Source of the DNA: Micromonospora sonchi
GTDB lineage: Bacteria; Actinomycetota; Actinomycetes; Mycobacteriales; Micromonosporaceae
NCBI RefSeq assembly: GCF_014646235.1
Contig: NZ_BMNB01000001.1
Coordinates: 248,001 to 312,000, forward strand
Reading direction: 5' to 3'
Length of the DNA stretch: 64,000 nt
In this document: positions 8,546 to 15,485 of the stretch, in pieces
How positions within the stretch are numbered: the first letter of the stretch is position 1
Layout: every line of letters starts with the position of its first letter
Position numbers and translations under genes: made by a program
Notes under the pieces: model-generated
What the model saw: only the letters and a program-made list of their open reading frames with translations
Told to the model about the DNA's origin: nothing
The model's database searches: none

Positions 8546-8911
8546 CTAATCGGGTGCGTGGCAGACCGCCTCGACGTTGTTGCCGTCCGGGTCCCGGACG
8601 AACGCGCCGAAGTAGCTCGGGTGGTATTCCGGCCAGACCCGGGGTGCGTGCAGCACCTGCGCGCCCGCCGCCACGGCCGCGTCGTGGAAGGCGTGCACGG
8701 CCGCCCGATCGGCAGCGGTGAACGCGATGTGGTTTTCCCGCTGCGACCCCTCGCCGGCCGGGCTGAGCCAGAAGTCGGGACTGCTGTTGCCGTAGCCGAT
8801 GGCCTCGGGATGTTGCAGCATCCGCCGGGCACCCAGGGTGGCGAGGACGGCGTCGTAGAAGGCGAGGCTGGCGTCGAGGTCGCGGACCTGGATGCCGAGA
8901 TGGTCGAGCAT
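8546..8911 (-). CDS. VOC-superfamily (glyoxalase/bleomycin-resistance-like) protein
   Basis: A 121-residue single VOC domain. It begins MLDHLGIQVRDLDASLAFYD and ends with FVRDPDGNNVEAVCH, the paired beta-alpha-beta-beta-beta signature of the family, with metal-ligand candidates His4 and the Glu in NNVEAV. Ligand or substrate is unknown. The ATG at 8911 is preceded by GGAG at 7 bases. The reading frame is open for another 160 codons upstream, but that stretch is antisense to the sigma-factor gene and has no start signal. Confidence 0.85.
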   Translation of the reverse strand: MLDHLGIQVRDLDASLAFYDAVLATLGARRMLQHPEAIGYGNSSPDFWLSPAGEGSQRENHIAFTAADRAAVHAFHDAAVAAGAQVLHAPRVWPEYHPSYFGAFVRDPDGNNVEAVCHAPD

Positions 8912-9028
8912 CTGCTGTCTCCGTCGGGGTGTGAGAAGGAACTGGGACGTTGCGCCGAGGCTAGGACCGGGGTGTGACAGAACGGGACACCCCCGGCGAG
9001 CCGGGGATGGACCGGCCTGGTGTGATGC

Positions 9029-10309
9029 ATGGTCATGGGGGTCGCCGAGGTCAACCAGACCATCGACGCGGTGTGGCGGATCGAGTCCGGGCGGGTGATC
9101 GCTGCCCTGGCCGGGTTGGTACGCGATGTCGGCTGGGCCGAGGAACTGGCGCAGGACGCGCTGGTCGCCGCGCTGGAGCAGTGGCCGCGCGGCGGCGTAC
9201 CGGCCAATCCGGGCGCCTGGCTGACCACGGTGGGCAAGCGCCGCGCGATCGACGGGATCCGTCGCCGTGAGGTGCAGGATCGCAAGGTCGCCGAACTCGT
9301 CCGCGACCTCGGCGAGGAGACGTTCACGCCGGACTTCGACGCGGCCTTCGAGGAGCGGATCGAGGACGACCTGCTCCGGTTGATCTTCACCGCCTGCCAT
9401 CCGGTGCTGACCCCGCAGGCCCGAGCGGCCCTGACCCTGCGGATGGTCGGCGGGCTGAAGACCGAGGAGATCGCTCGGGCGTTCCTGGTGCCCGAGCCCA
9501 CCATGGCGCAGCGGATCACCCGGGCCAAGAAGACCCTCGCCGAGGCGAAGGTGCCGTTCGAGGTGCCCGACGCGGCCGAGCGGGAGAAGCGGCTGGCCAG
9601 CGTGCTGGAGGTCACCTACCTCATCTTCAACGAGGGGTACGCGGCAACCGCCGGGGACGACTGGCTACGCCCGGCGCTCTGCGAGGACGCGCTGCGCCTG
9701 GCCCGGATGCTCCAGACACTGATGCCGGACGAACCCGAGGTGCACGGGCTGGCCGCGCTGCTGGAGATCCAGGCGTCCCGCACCGGGGCGCGCACCGACG
9801 CCGACGGGGAGCCGGTGCTGCTGCTGGAACAGGACCGGCGGCGCTGGGACCAACTGCTGATCCGCCGGGGCCTGACGGCGCTGGACCGGGCCAGCGCGGC
9901 GGGTGGGCAGGCCGGCCCGTACACCCTCCAGGCGGAGATCGCGGCCGGCCACGCGCGGGCGCGTACCCCCGAGGAGACGGACTGGGCGCGGATCGCGGCC
10001 AGTTACGCGGAGCTGGCCCGGGTCGCGCCGTCGCCGGTGGTGGAGCTGAACCGGGCGGTGGCGGTCTCCTTCGCCGACGGCCCGGCCGCCGGCCTGGCCC
10101 TGGCCCGTCCCCTGGCCGCCGAGCCGGCGCTGGCCCGCTACCACCTGCTACCCGCCGTGCTCGGTGATCTGCTGGCCAGGCTCGGCCGCTACGCCGAGGC
10201 CGCCGCCGAGTTCACCCGCGCGGCCGAGCTGACCGGCAACGTCCGGGAACGGACGCTGCTGCGGGACCGGGCCGCCGACTGTGCCGCGGGCCTGCCGCCG
10301 AGGCGCTGA
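9029..10309 (+). CDS. ECF42-type RNA polymerase sigma factor with C-terminal TPR-like extension
   Basis: A sigma-70-family factor of 424-426 residues. Region 2 (about 15-80: ELAQDALVAALEQWPRGGVPANPGAWL) is followed by region 4 (about 115-180, ending FLVPEPTMAQRITRAKKTLAEAK). A long helical C-terminal extension of about 230 residues contains LASVLEVTYLIFNEGYAA and TPR-like repeats. This architecture, plus a DGPF/YCII gene directly downstream, is the hallmark of the ECF42 group, which works without a classical anti-sigma factor. ATG 9029 or ATG 9035 could be the start; neither has a clear ribosome-binding site, so leaderless translation is possible. Confidence 0.92.
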   Translation: MVMGVAEVNQTIDAVWRIESGRVIAALAGLVRDVGWAEELAQDALVAALEQWPRGGVPANPGAWLTTVGKRRAIDGIRRREVQDRKVAELVRDLGEETFTPDFDAAFEERIEDDLLRLIFTACHPVLTPQARAALTLRMVGGLKTEEIARAFLVPEPTMAQRITRAKKTLAEAKVPFEVPDAAEREKRLASVLEVTYLIFNEGYAATAGDDWLRPALCEDALRLARMLQTLMPDEPEVHGLAALLEIQASRTGARTDADGEPVLLLEQDRRRWDQLLIRRGLTALDRASAAGGQAGPYTLQAEIAAGHARARTPEETDWARIAASYAELARVAPSPVVELNRAVAVSFADGPAAGLALARPLAAEPALARYHLLPAVLGDLLARLGRYAEAAAEFTRAAELTGNVRERTLLRDRAADCAAGLPPRR

Positions 10310-10338
10310 AAAACTCTGCGGGAAAAATCCGGCCGCGA

Positions 10339-10365
10339 TGTCGAATCCCGGTCGGGTCGCTCGAC
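10339..10365 (+). promoter_or_regulatory. Predicted ECF42-dependent promoter
   Basis: TGTCGA (10339-10344) and CGAC (10362-10365) are separated by 17 bases, about 86 bases before the DGPF-protein start. As I recall it, the published consensus for ECF42 sigma factors is TGTCGA in the -35 and CGA[T/C] in the -10 region. The arrangement suggests that the upstream sigma factor drives its partner gene. Confidence 0.6.
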
Positions 10366-10450
10366 GCGTCAGTGAAGGCCGGGTCGAACAACCGGCACGG
10401 CAGACCGGCGACCGGCCGGCGGACGAGATCAGATGGAAGGGACGCGACCG

Positions 10451-10825
10451 ATGCGTTTCATGCTCATGCACAAGCTGGACGAGAACAAGCCCGAACTGTG
10501 GCAGCCCGACCAGGCCTTCATCGCCCGGATGGGCGCCTTCATCGCCGAGGCGAACCAGGCCGGTGTCCTGCTCGCCGGTGAAGGGCTGCGCCCGAGCAGC
10601 GTGGACGCCGGCCGGATCACCGTCACCGACGGCAAGAAGACCGTGACCGACGGGCCGTTCGCCGAGACCAAGGAGCTGATCGCCGGGTTCGCCCTGCTGC
10701 AGGTCCGGGACAAGGCGGAGGCGATGCAGTGGGGCCAGCGCTTCGTCGACGTCTTCGTCGAGGCCGGTTTCGACCTGGAGGTGGACGTCCGCCGGGTCAC
10801 CGAAATGGAGGACCTGGCCGCCTAG
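10451..10825 (+). CDS. DGPF (YCII-related) protein, ECF42 partner
   Basis: A 124-residue cytoplasmic protein of the YCII/DGPF family. It opens with MRFMLMHKLDEN and has the diagnostic TDGPFAETKELIAGF at residues 66-80. DGPF proteins are the conserved genomic neighbours and reported targets of ECF42 sigma factors; their biochemical role is not established. The ATG at 10451 was preferred over 10433 because GGAAGGGA lies just before it and the protein then starts like its family. Confidence 0.9.
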   Translation: MRFMLMHKLDENKPELWQPDQAFIARMGAFIAEANQAGVLLAGEGLRPSSVDAGRITVTDGKKTVTDGPFAETKELIAGFALLQVRDKAEAMQWGQRFVDVFVEAGFDLEVDVRRVTEMEDLAA

Positions 10826-10877
10826 TGTCTGGTCCACCTCAGGAGGGGCGCGGGCTGTCGGCTGACCGACATCGATA

Positions 10878-10904
10878 GCCCGCAACCCCCTGCGGGGTGT
10901 GGGC
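10878..10904 (+). terminator. Imperfect hairpin after the DGPF gene
   Basis: GCCCGCAACCCC pairs with GGGGTGTGGGC across a 4-base loop, with two mismatches. It lies 53 bases after the stop and 54 bases before the next gene, so it could end the sigma/DGPF transcript. Confidence 0.4.
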
Positions 10905-10957
10905 GTGTCCTCGTTACCGGCGCGGCAGGAGGCCGCGTCATCACGGGAGGACACCCC

Positions 10958-11923
10958 ATGCAGACTCTGCTCAGCCGACCGCTGGCCGGCGCGCTCGCCG
11001 CTGCGGCGCTGACCCTCGCCGGCGCGGCGGCCGCCGCGGCCCCGGCCGCCGCGGCCCCGGCCGCCGCCGCGCTCGAGGCCCGGGCCTCGGTGCAGGCGGG
11101 ACGCCTGATCCTCGACCCGACCGACCGTGGCTACCGGGGCACGCTGCCGGTGACCGTCACCAACCGGGGCCGCGCGTCGACCAGCTTCAGCCTGAAGATC
11201 CTGGAGCCGGTCGCCGGCTCGTTCCGGGACGCCGGGCCGGACGCGCCGTGCCTGCCGTACGACGAGTTGACCGACGGGCGGCGTACCTTCGACTGCTCGC
11301 CCTCGCTCTACCTGCGCTCGGGTGAGACGAAGCAGGCCTTCCTGACCTTCGAGGTGCTCACCACCGTCCGCTCGTACCCGATGCGCGCCGGTCAGGGCAC
11401 GATCGAGGCGACCGTCGCCGGACAGCAGTCCCCGGCGGGCACGGCCACCTTCGGGACGCTGTTCCGGTCGTCGAAGGGGAAGCTGCGACCGGCCCGGCCG
11501 TACGTGCAGGACGCCCAGGCCAAGGCGTCGATCTCGGCGGGCGACGCGACCATGACGCGGGCAGAGACCGGACGCTGGTTCGCCCGGGTGCCGGTGACGG
11601 TCCGCTGGTCCGGCGACGCCGCGCACGACAACCTCTGGGTCGGCGGCGTCACGCTGCCCAACGGCGTGCAGCTCTGGACCACCGAGCCGGACAGCGGCCC
11701 GGCCGACTGGCTGGAGCACCTGGCGGTGCCCGGTAAGCGGTTCATGCCGGGCGAGGAGCGCAGCTTCACCCTGGTGGTCTCGGCGCCGGCCGACCGGTCC
11801 GCGGCTGATGTCGGTGGCCCCGCCACCCTCGAGGTGGGTGCCACGTTCTGGCCGACCTACGTGCTGCCGGAGGCCACCCCGGCCGACAACACGGTGGTGA
11901 TCCACCTCACCGCCGTCGAGTGA
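10958..11923 (+). CDS. Secreted protein of unknown function
   Basis: A 321-residue exported protein. It has a signal peptide of about 38 residues with a long Ala-rich core, then a beta-rich body with two segments resembling Ig-like or NEW3-type folds (GYRGTLPVTVTNRGRASTSFSL near residue 50; GRWFARVPVTVRWSGDAAHDN near 205). A Cys pair (PCLPYDELTDGRRTFDC) may form a disulfide. GGGAGG precedes the ATG. I do not recognise a family. The following perfect hairpin indicates a single-gene unit. Confidence 0.75.
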   Translation: MQTLLSRPLAGALAAAALTLAGAAAAAAPAAAAPAAAALEARASVQAGRLILDPTDRGYRGTLPVTVTNRGRASTSFSLKILEPVAGSFRDAGPDAPCLPYDELTDGRRTFDCSPSLYLRSGETKQAFLTFEVLTTVRSYPMRAGQGTIEATVAGQQSPAGTATFGTLFRSSKGKLRPARPYVQDAQAKASISAGDATMTRAETGRWFARVPVTVRWSGDAAHDNLWVGGVTLPNGVQLWTTEPDSGPADWLEHLAVPGKRFMPGEERSFTLVVSAPADRSAADVGGPATLEVGATFWPTYVLPEATPADNTVVIHLTAVE

Positions 11924-11950
11924 ACCTGTCACGCCTGGGCCGCCACAGAT

Positions 11951-11983
11951 GAACCGCCGCCGCGCACCCCGCGGCGGCGGTTC
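11951..11983 (+). terminator. Perfect 14-bp hairpin terminator
   Basis: GAACCGCCGCCGCG (11951-11964) pairs exactly with 11970-11983 across a 5-base loop, 28 bases after the secreted-protein gene. Confidence 0.75.
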
Positions 11984-12076
11984 GCCCGTCGGCGGCGGCG
12001 GGAGTCAGCAGTGACCGGATGAACAGGGCATTCGCTTCCGCGGGGATGCCCCGGTAGGCAGGGCTATCTTGTCCGG

Positions 12077-13303
12077 ATGTCGAAGATCGCCGCACCGACC
12101 GGGTCCGCTCCGGAGCGGGTCGCCGCACCCAGCGGTCGGGCCGCCCTCGGGCTGCTGGTGCTGCTCGGCAGCCTCACCGCGATCGGGCCGCTGTCGCTGG
12201 ACACCTACCTGCCGGCGCTACCCGAGATGACCCGTGACCTGGCCGCCAGCCAGGCGCAGATCCAGCTCTCCCTGACCACCTGCCTGATCGGCATGGCCCT
12301 CGGCCAACTCGTCACCGGCCCGCTCAGCGACCGCTGGGGGCGGCGGCTTCCGGTGCTGGTCGGCGTCGGCGCGTACGCCCTGTTGTCGCTGGTCTGCGCG
12401 CTCGCCCCGTCCGCGCCGGCCCTCGCCGCGGCGCGCTTCTTCCAGGGTTTCGCCGGCGGCATGGGCACGGTCGTCGCCCGCGCCGTCGTCCGTGACCTCT
12501 ACGCCGGCCGCGCCGCCGCGAAGTACTTCTCCCGGCTCGTGCTGGTCTTCGGTCTCGCCCCGATGGCCGCCCCCGCCCTCGGCGGCCTGATCCTGCGCCT
12601 CGGCGACTGGCGCGGCATCTTCGTCGCCCTCACCGTCATCGGCGCCCTGCTCGCCGTCGCCGTCGCGTGGCGACTACCGGAAACGCTGCCGGCCACGCGG
12701 CGCGCCACCGGTGGTCTCGCCGCGACCGCCGCCGCCGGCCGCGCCCTGATCACCGACCGCGTCTATCTCGGGTACGCGCTGACCCAGGGCCTCGCCTTCG
12801 CCGGGCTCTTCGGCTACCTTTCCGGCTCCTCGTTCGTCCTCCAGGACGTCTTCGGCCTCTCCGTCGGCGCGTTCACCCTGGTCTTCGGCGTCAACGCGCT
12901 CGCCTTCGTCGCCGTCGGCCAGCTCAACGCCCGGCTGCTCGACCGGTACGACCCCCGCCCGCTGCTCGTCGCCGGCCTCGTCATCGGGCTGCTCGCCGGC
13001 CTCGGCGTGGTGACCGGGGCGCTGCTCGACGCCCCGCCGCTGGTGATCGTCGCGTTGTTCGTCCTCCTCGGCTCGTTGGGCATGGTGATGCCCAACGGCA
13101 CCGCGCTGGCCCTGGACCGGCACGCCGCCCACGCCGGCACCGCGGCGGCGCTGCTCGGCGGCATCCAGGCCGTGGTCGCGGCCGGCGCCGCGCCGCTGGT
13201 CGGCCTCGCCGGCGAAGGCAGCGCCCTGCCGATGGCCGTGGTGATGTCCGGCGCGGCGGCCGGGTCGCTGCTCGTCGTGCTCACCCTGGCCCGCCACCGC
13301 TGA
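12077..13303 (+). CDS. Bcr/CflA-type MFS drug exporter
   Basis: A 408-residue inner-membrane transporter with about 12 transmembrane helices. Markers of the Bcr/CflA (DHA1) drug:proton antiporters are LSLDTYLPALPEMTRDL near residue 40, GPLSDRWGRRLPVL near 85 (the motif A loop) and ARFFQGFAGGMGTVVARAVVRDL near 120. The substrate cannot be read from the sequence. No ribosome-binding site precedes the ATG, but TATCTT at 12064-12069 is placed correctly for a -10 box of a leaderless transcript. The gene ends one base before the convergent membrane-protein gene. Confidence 0.92.
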   Translation: MSKIAAPTGSAPERVAAPSGRAALGLLVLLGSLTAIGPLSLDTYLPALPEMTRDLAASQAQIQLSLTTCLIGMALGQLVTGPLSDRWGRRLPVLVGVGAYALLSLVCALAPSAPALAAARFFQGFAGGMGTVVARAVVRDLYAGRAAAKYFSRLVLVFGLAPMAAPALGGLILRLGDWRGIFVALTVIGALLAVAVAWRLPETLPATRRATGGLAATAAAGRALITDRVYLGYALTQGLAFAGLFGYLSGSSFVLQDVFGLSVGAFTLVFGVNALAFVAVGQLNARLLDRYDPRPLLVAGLVIGLLAGLGVVTGALLDAPPLVIVALFVLLGSLGMVMPNGTALALDRHAAHAGTAAALLGGIQAVVAAGAAPLVGLAGEGSALPMAVVMSGAAAGSLLVVLTLARHR

Positions 13304-13304
13304 C

Positions 13305-13787
13305 TCAGCCCGGCTCGTCGCCGGCCAGGGCTGCCGACAGCCGCTCCAGATACGCGTCGACCTCGGCGATGTCGTATCCCCGCAAGGCAATGGGCAGGGC
13401 CGCGCGGGCCGTGTCGAGCTGCGTCCTGGCCACCCTGCATTGCGTCGGCACGTCGGTGGCGAGGGCGCTCTGCCCCAGCCCGACCAGCTCGTCCACTTGG
13501 CGCTTGTCGTAGCCGCGCAGCGCGGTGGCGAAGGCCACCTCGAAGTCCGCCCGGGGGTGTTCCCGGGTGTCCGTGAGCCGGTCACCGAGCGGAGCATCGA
13601 TGGCCGGGCCAGGGGCCGGCATCGGCTTGAGCCAGCGCAGGATGACCCCGCCGCCCAGGGCCAGCGCGGCCCCGGCGAGGACGGCCCTCGCGACGCTGGG
13701 TGAATCCGTGCCCAGCAGGAGGAACAGGCCGAACGCGAGCAGCAGGACGCCGAACGCCAGGGGACGTCGATTCCGATTCGACTGCAC
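13305..13787 (-). CDS. Small membrane protein with two DivIVA-like motifs
   Basis: A 160-residue protein with two hydrophobic helices (about residues 10-47) and a cytoplasmic tail. The tail contains two copies of the DivIVA/Wag31-type motif: TALRGYDKRQVDELVGLG near residue 93 and ALRGYDIAEVDAYLERLSAAL near 137. Such motifs occur in polar-growth and division proteins, but a role here is not established. The start is GTG 13787, preceded by GAGG at 7 bases; an upstream in-frame ATG at 13826 has poorer spacing. It converges tightly with the exporter gene. Confidence 0.7.
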   Translation of the reverse strand: MQSNRNRRPLAFGVLLLAFGLFLLLGTDSPSVARAVLAGAALALGGGVILRWLKPMPAPGPAIDAPLGDRLTDTREHPRADFEVAFATALRGYDKRQVDELVGLGQSALATDVPTQCRVARTQLDTARAALPIALRGYDIAEVDAYLERLSAALAGDEPG

Positions 13788-13945
13788 AGCGACACCTCGA
13801 TGACGTGAGACTGCTGCGCAGAGCATGACACGTCGCCGCCCACCTTGGCGCGGCCCGCGTTCTGGCCGGCTCGCACCGGTCAGCGGGGCTGCCCGGTGCC
13901 GGCCGCCGGTGGTGTGCGCAGGTCGAGACCTGCGCTTTTCGCCGC

Positions 13946-14380
13946 TCAGGCCGCGCCGAAATCGGGAACGGTGATGGTGCCGTCGGCTGCCAGGGGAAGG
14001 CCAGGGTTCCAGGCGACCTCCCAGAGGTGACCGTCCGGGTCGGCGAAGTAGCCGGCGTACCCGCCGTACGACGTCTCGCGGGCCGGCTGGGTGACCTGCG
14101 CTCCCGCCTCGGCCGCCGCGGTCAGCATTCGATTCACCTCGTCGCGCTCGCGCACGTTGTGCGCCAGCGTGATTCCAATGAACCGGCCCGCGCCAGCGTC
14201 CTCGACCCCGGCGTCCGCAGCCAGCGACTCCCGCGCCCACAGTACGACAGCGAGCCCGCCGGCCTGGAAGAACACGGTCCGCTCGACCTCCTGGCCGCGC
14301 CAGCCGAGCCGCTCGTAGAACGCCCGGGACCGGGCCAGGTCGGTCACGCCGAGTGTGATCAGACTGATCCGCTGCTCCAT
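13946..14380 (-). CDS. VOC-superfamily protein
   Basis: A 144-residue single VOC domain. It begins MEQRISLITLGVTDLARSRAFYERLGW and ends GYFADPDGHLWEVAWNP, a classic glyoxalase/dioxygenase-fold signature with a terminal Glu ligand candidate. The substrate is unknown. ATG 14380 has AGGA 8 bases upstream; ATG 14389 is an alternative adding three residues. It is unrelated in detail to the VOC protein at 8546-8911. Confidence 0.85.
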   Translation of the reverse strand: MEQRISLITLGVTDLARSRAFYERLGWRGQEVERTVFFQAGGLAVVLWARESLAADAGVEDAGAGRFIGITLAHNVRERDEVNRMLTAAAEAGAQVTQPARETSYGGYAGYFADPDGHLWEVAWNPGLPLAADGTITVPDFGAA

Positions 14381-14389
14381 CCCGAGCAT

Positions 14390-14628
14390 CCTGCCAAAAG
14401 TCTGTCGTTGGCGCTCCGGTTAGCACAGCCTGCCGGCCAGGTCCTCATCCGTGTTGTGGTCGCTCTGGTTCAATCCGCGCAACGGTTTGCCACCGAAGCC
14501 GTTGCGCAGGTTGAAGCAGTGCAAAGGGGCCTGCGCCCCCGACCCGCTTGGGTTCGAGCGGCTCGATGCCGGATGATCGTCTCGGGCACCTGGCTGGCGT
14601 GCGGGGAGCGGTGGTCGTCAGGATGCTG
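14390..14628. other. Intergenic, no gene seen
   Basis: About 240 bases upstream of the VOC gene with no convincing coding frame. The neighbouring 14629-14662 and 14730-14890 hold operator-like palindromes and a dispersed repeat, listed separately. Confidence 0.5.
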
Positions 14629-14662
14629 ATGTCACAGTGACATGAATATGTCAGGGTGACAT
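14629..14662. promoter_or_regulatory. Two tandem operator-like palindromes
   Basis: ATGTCACAGTGACAT (14629-14643, 7-bp arms) and ATGTCAGGGTGACAT (14648-14662, 6-bp arms) share the ATGTCA...TGACAT arms and are centred 19 bases apart. They look like a pair of dimer-binding sites, but no gene start lies immediately next to them: the VOC gene starts 249 bases to the left. Confidence 0.5.
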
Positions 14663-14729
14663 GACGCCTGTTCGGGATGTGCCTCTGGCCGGGCGCCCCG
14701 GCGTACGGCCGATGTCCGGCCCTTCCGCG

Positions 14730-14890
14730 CGCAACCGCCTTGATCAACGCCGATCGCGGTTTCGCCGTAATGGCGGTGTCCCGACCGATCAGACACCGCC
14801 ATACCGACGAAACGGAGTCGATCAACAGGCTGCGGAGGCCAGCGGCCGACCACTGAGAGAGGCCGCAACAGGACTGGGGTGTGGCGCGCT
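14730..14890 (-). repeat. Dispersed structured repeat, copy A
   Basis: Read on the minus strand, this block aligns closely over about 160 bases with 47121-47286 on the plus strand. At its core is a 55-bp hairpin (14759-14813). All differences from the other copy that fall in the stem keep base pairing. It is intergenic in both places. No transposase, terminal repeats or protein-coding conservation explain it. Confidence 0.75.
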
Positions 14891-14969
14891 GACCATTTGC
14901 TTCGTCAGCGCCGTGGGGCCGGCGCCTGCCTCGACCAGCCGATGGTCGCGTCAGCGACAGAACTCTTGG

Positions 14970-15323
14970 TCAGCCGAGGGGGACCCGGACGGCGACGTCG
15001 TGCTTGGGGTAGTGCGACTCGACCTGGTCGGCGCCGTACTTGTCGCGGAACATCGCCACGATGTGGTCGACCCGCGCCGGTTCGGTGATCGGGGTGGCGC
15101 TCGACCTCAACGACGTTCCGTTCGCGGCCAACTGGACCACCGGGATCTGCCGGACGTTCTTGTACCACTGGCTGTCCGAGCCGGTCACCGGCATCAGGAA
15201 GACGTTGTCGTTCTCCTGCACGAACCACACCGGCCGGGAGATCTGCCGCCCGGTCCGGCGGCCGGTCACGGTCAGCTCGACCTCGTGTACGCCCTCAAGT
15301 GCGTCACCGATCGCGTTGGTCAC
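14970..15323 (-). CDS. DUF385/DDN-type F420-dependent reductase-like protein
   Basis: A 117-residue protein of the nitroreductase-family deazaflavin-dependent group. It has VHEVELTVTGRRTGRQISRPVWFVQENDNVFLMPVTGSD, the split-beta-barrel core, and KNVRQIPVVQLAANG. These enzymes use cofactor F420 and act on quinones, nitro compounds or unknown substrates. It lies downstream of the MmpL gene on the same strand, separated by a strong hairpin. The frame has ordinary G/C codon use. Confidence 0.85.
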   Translation of the reverse strand: MTNAIGDALEGVHEVELTVTGRRTGRQISRPVWFVQENDNVFLMPVTGSDSQWYKNVRQIPVVQLAANGTSLRSSATPITEPARVDHIVAMFRDKYGADQVESHYPKHDVAVRVPLG

Positions 15324-15420
15324 GATCTCCTCCGACGGATCCGGCGGTCATGTTCTCCCCGCCAGGCTATGGGCCTGGGCGGACCCGCCGCGCCGGTTTG
15401 CCGCACCTTCCCTCAGACAG

Positions 15421-15455
15421 GGACTCCCGGCACCGGGTCGCGGTGCCGGGAGTCC
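15421..15455 (-). terminator. Perfect 14-bp hairpin terminator after the MmpL gene
   Basis: GGACTCCCGGCACC (15421-15434) pairs exactly with 15442-15455 across a 7-base loop. It is 31 bases beyond the stop of the minus-strand MmpL gene. Confidence 0.75.
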
Positions 15456-15485
15456 TGGTCAGGTGCCTGTGCACCCGGACATCGA

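Noticed and set aside
14661..14900. Protein-coding explanation for the conserved repeat
   Set aside because: All frames over the two copies give similar peptides only because the DNA is similar; changes follow stem pairing, not codon positions, and no start signals are present.
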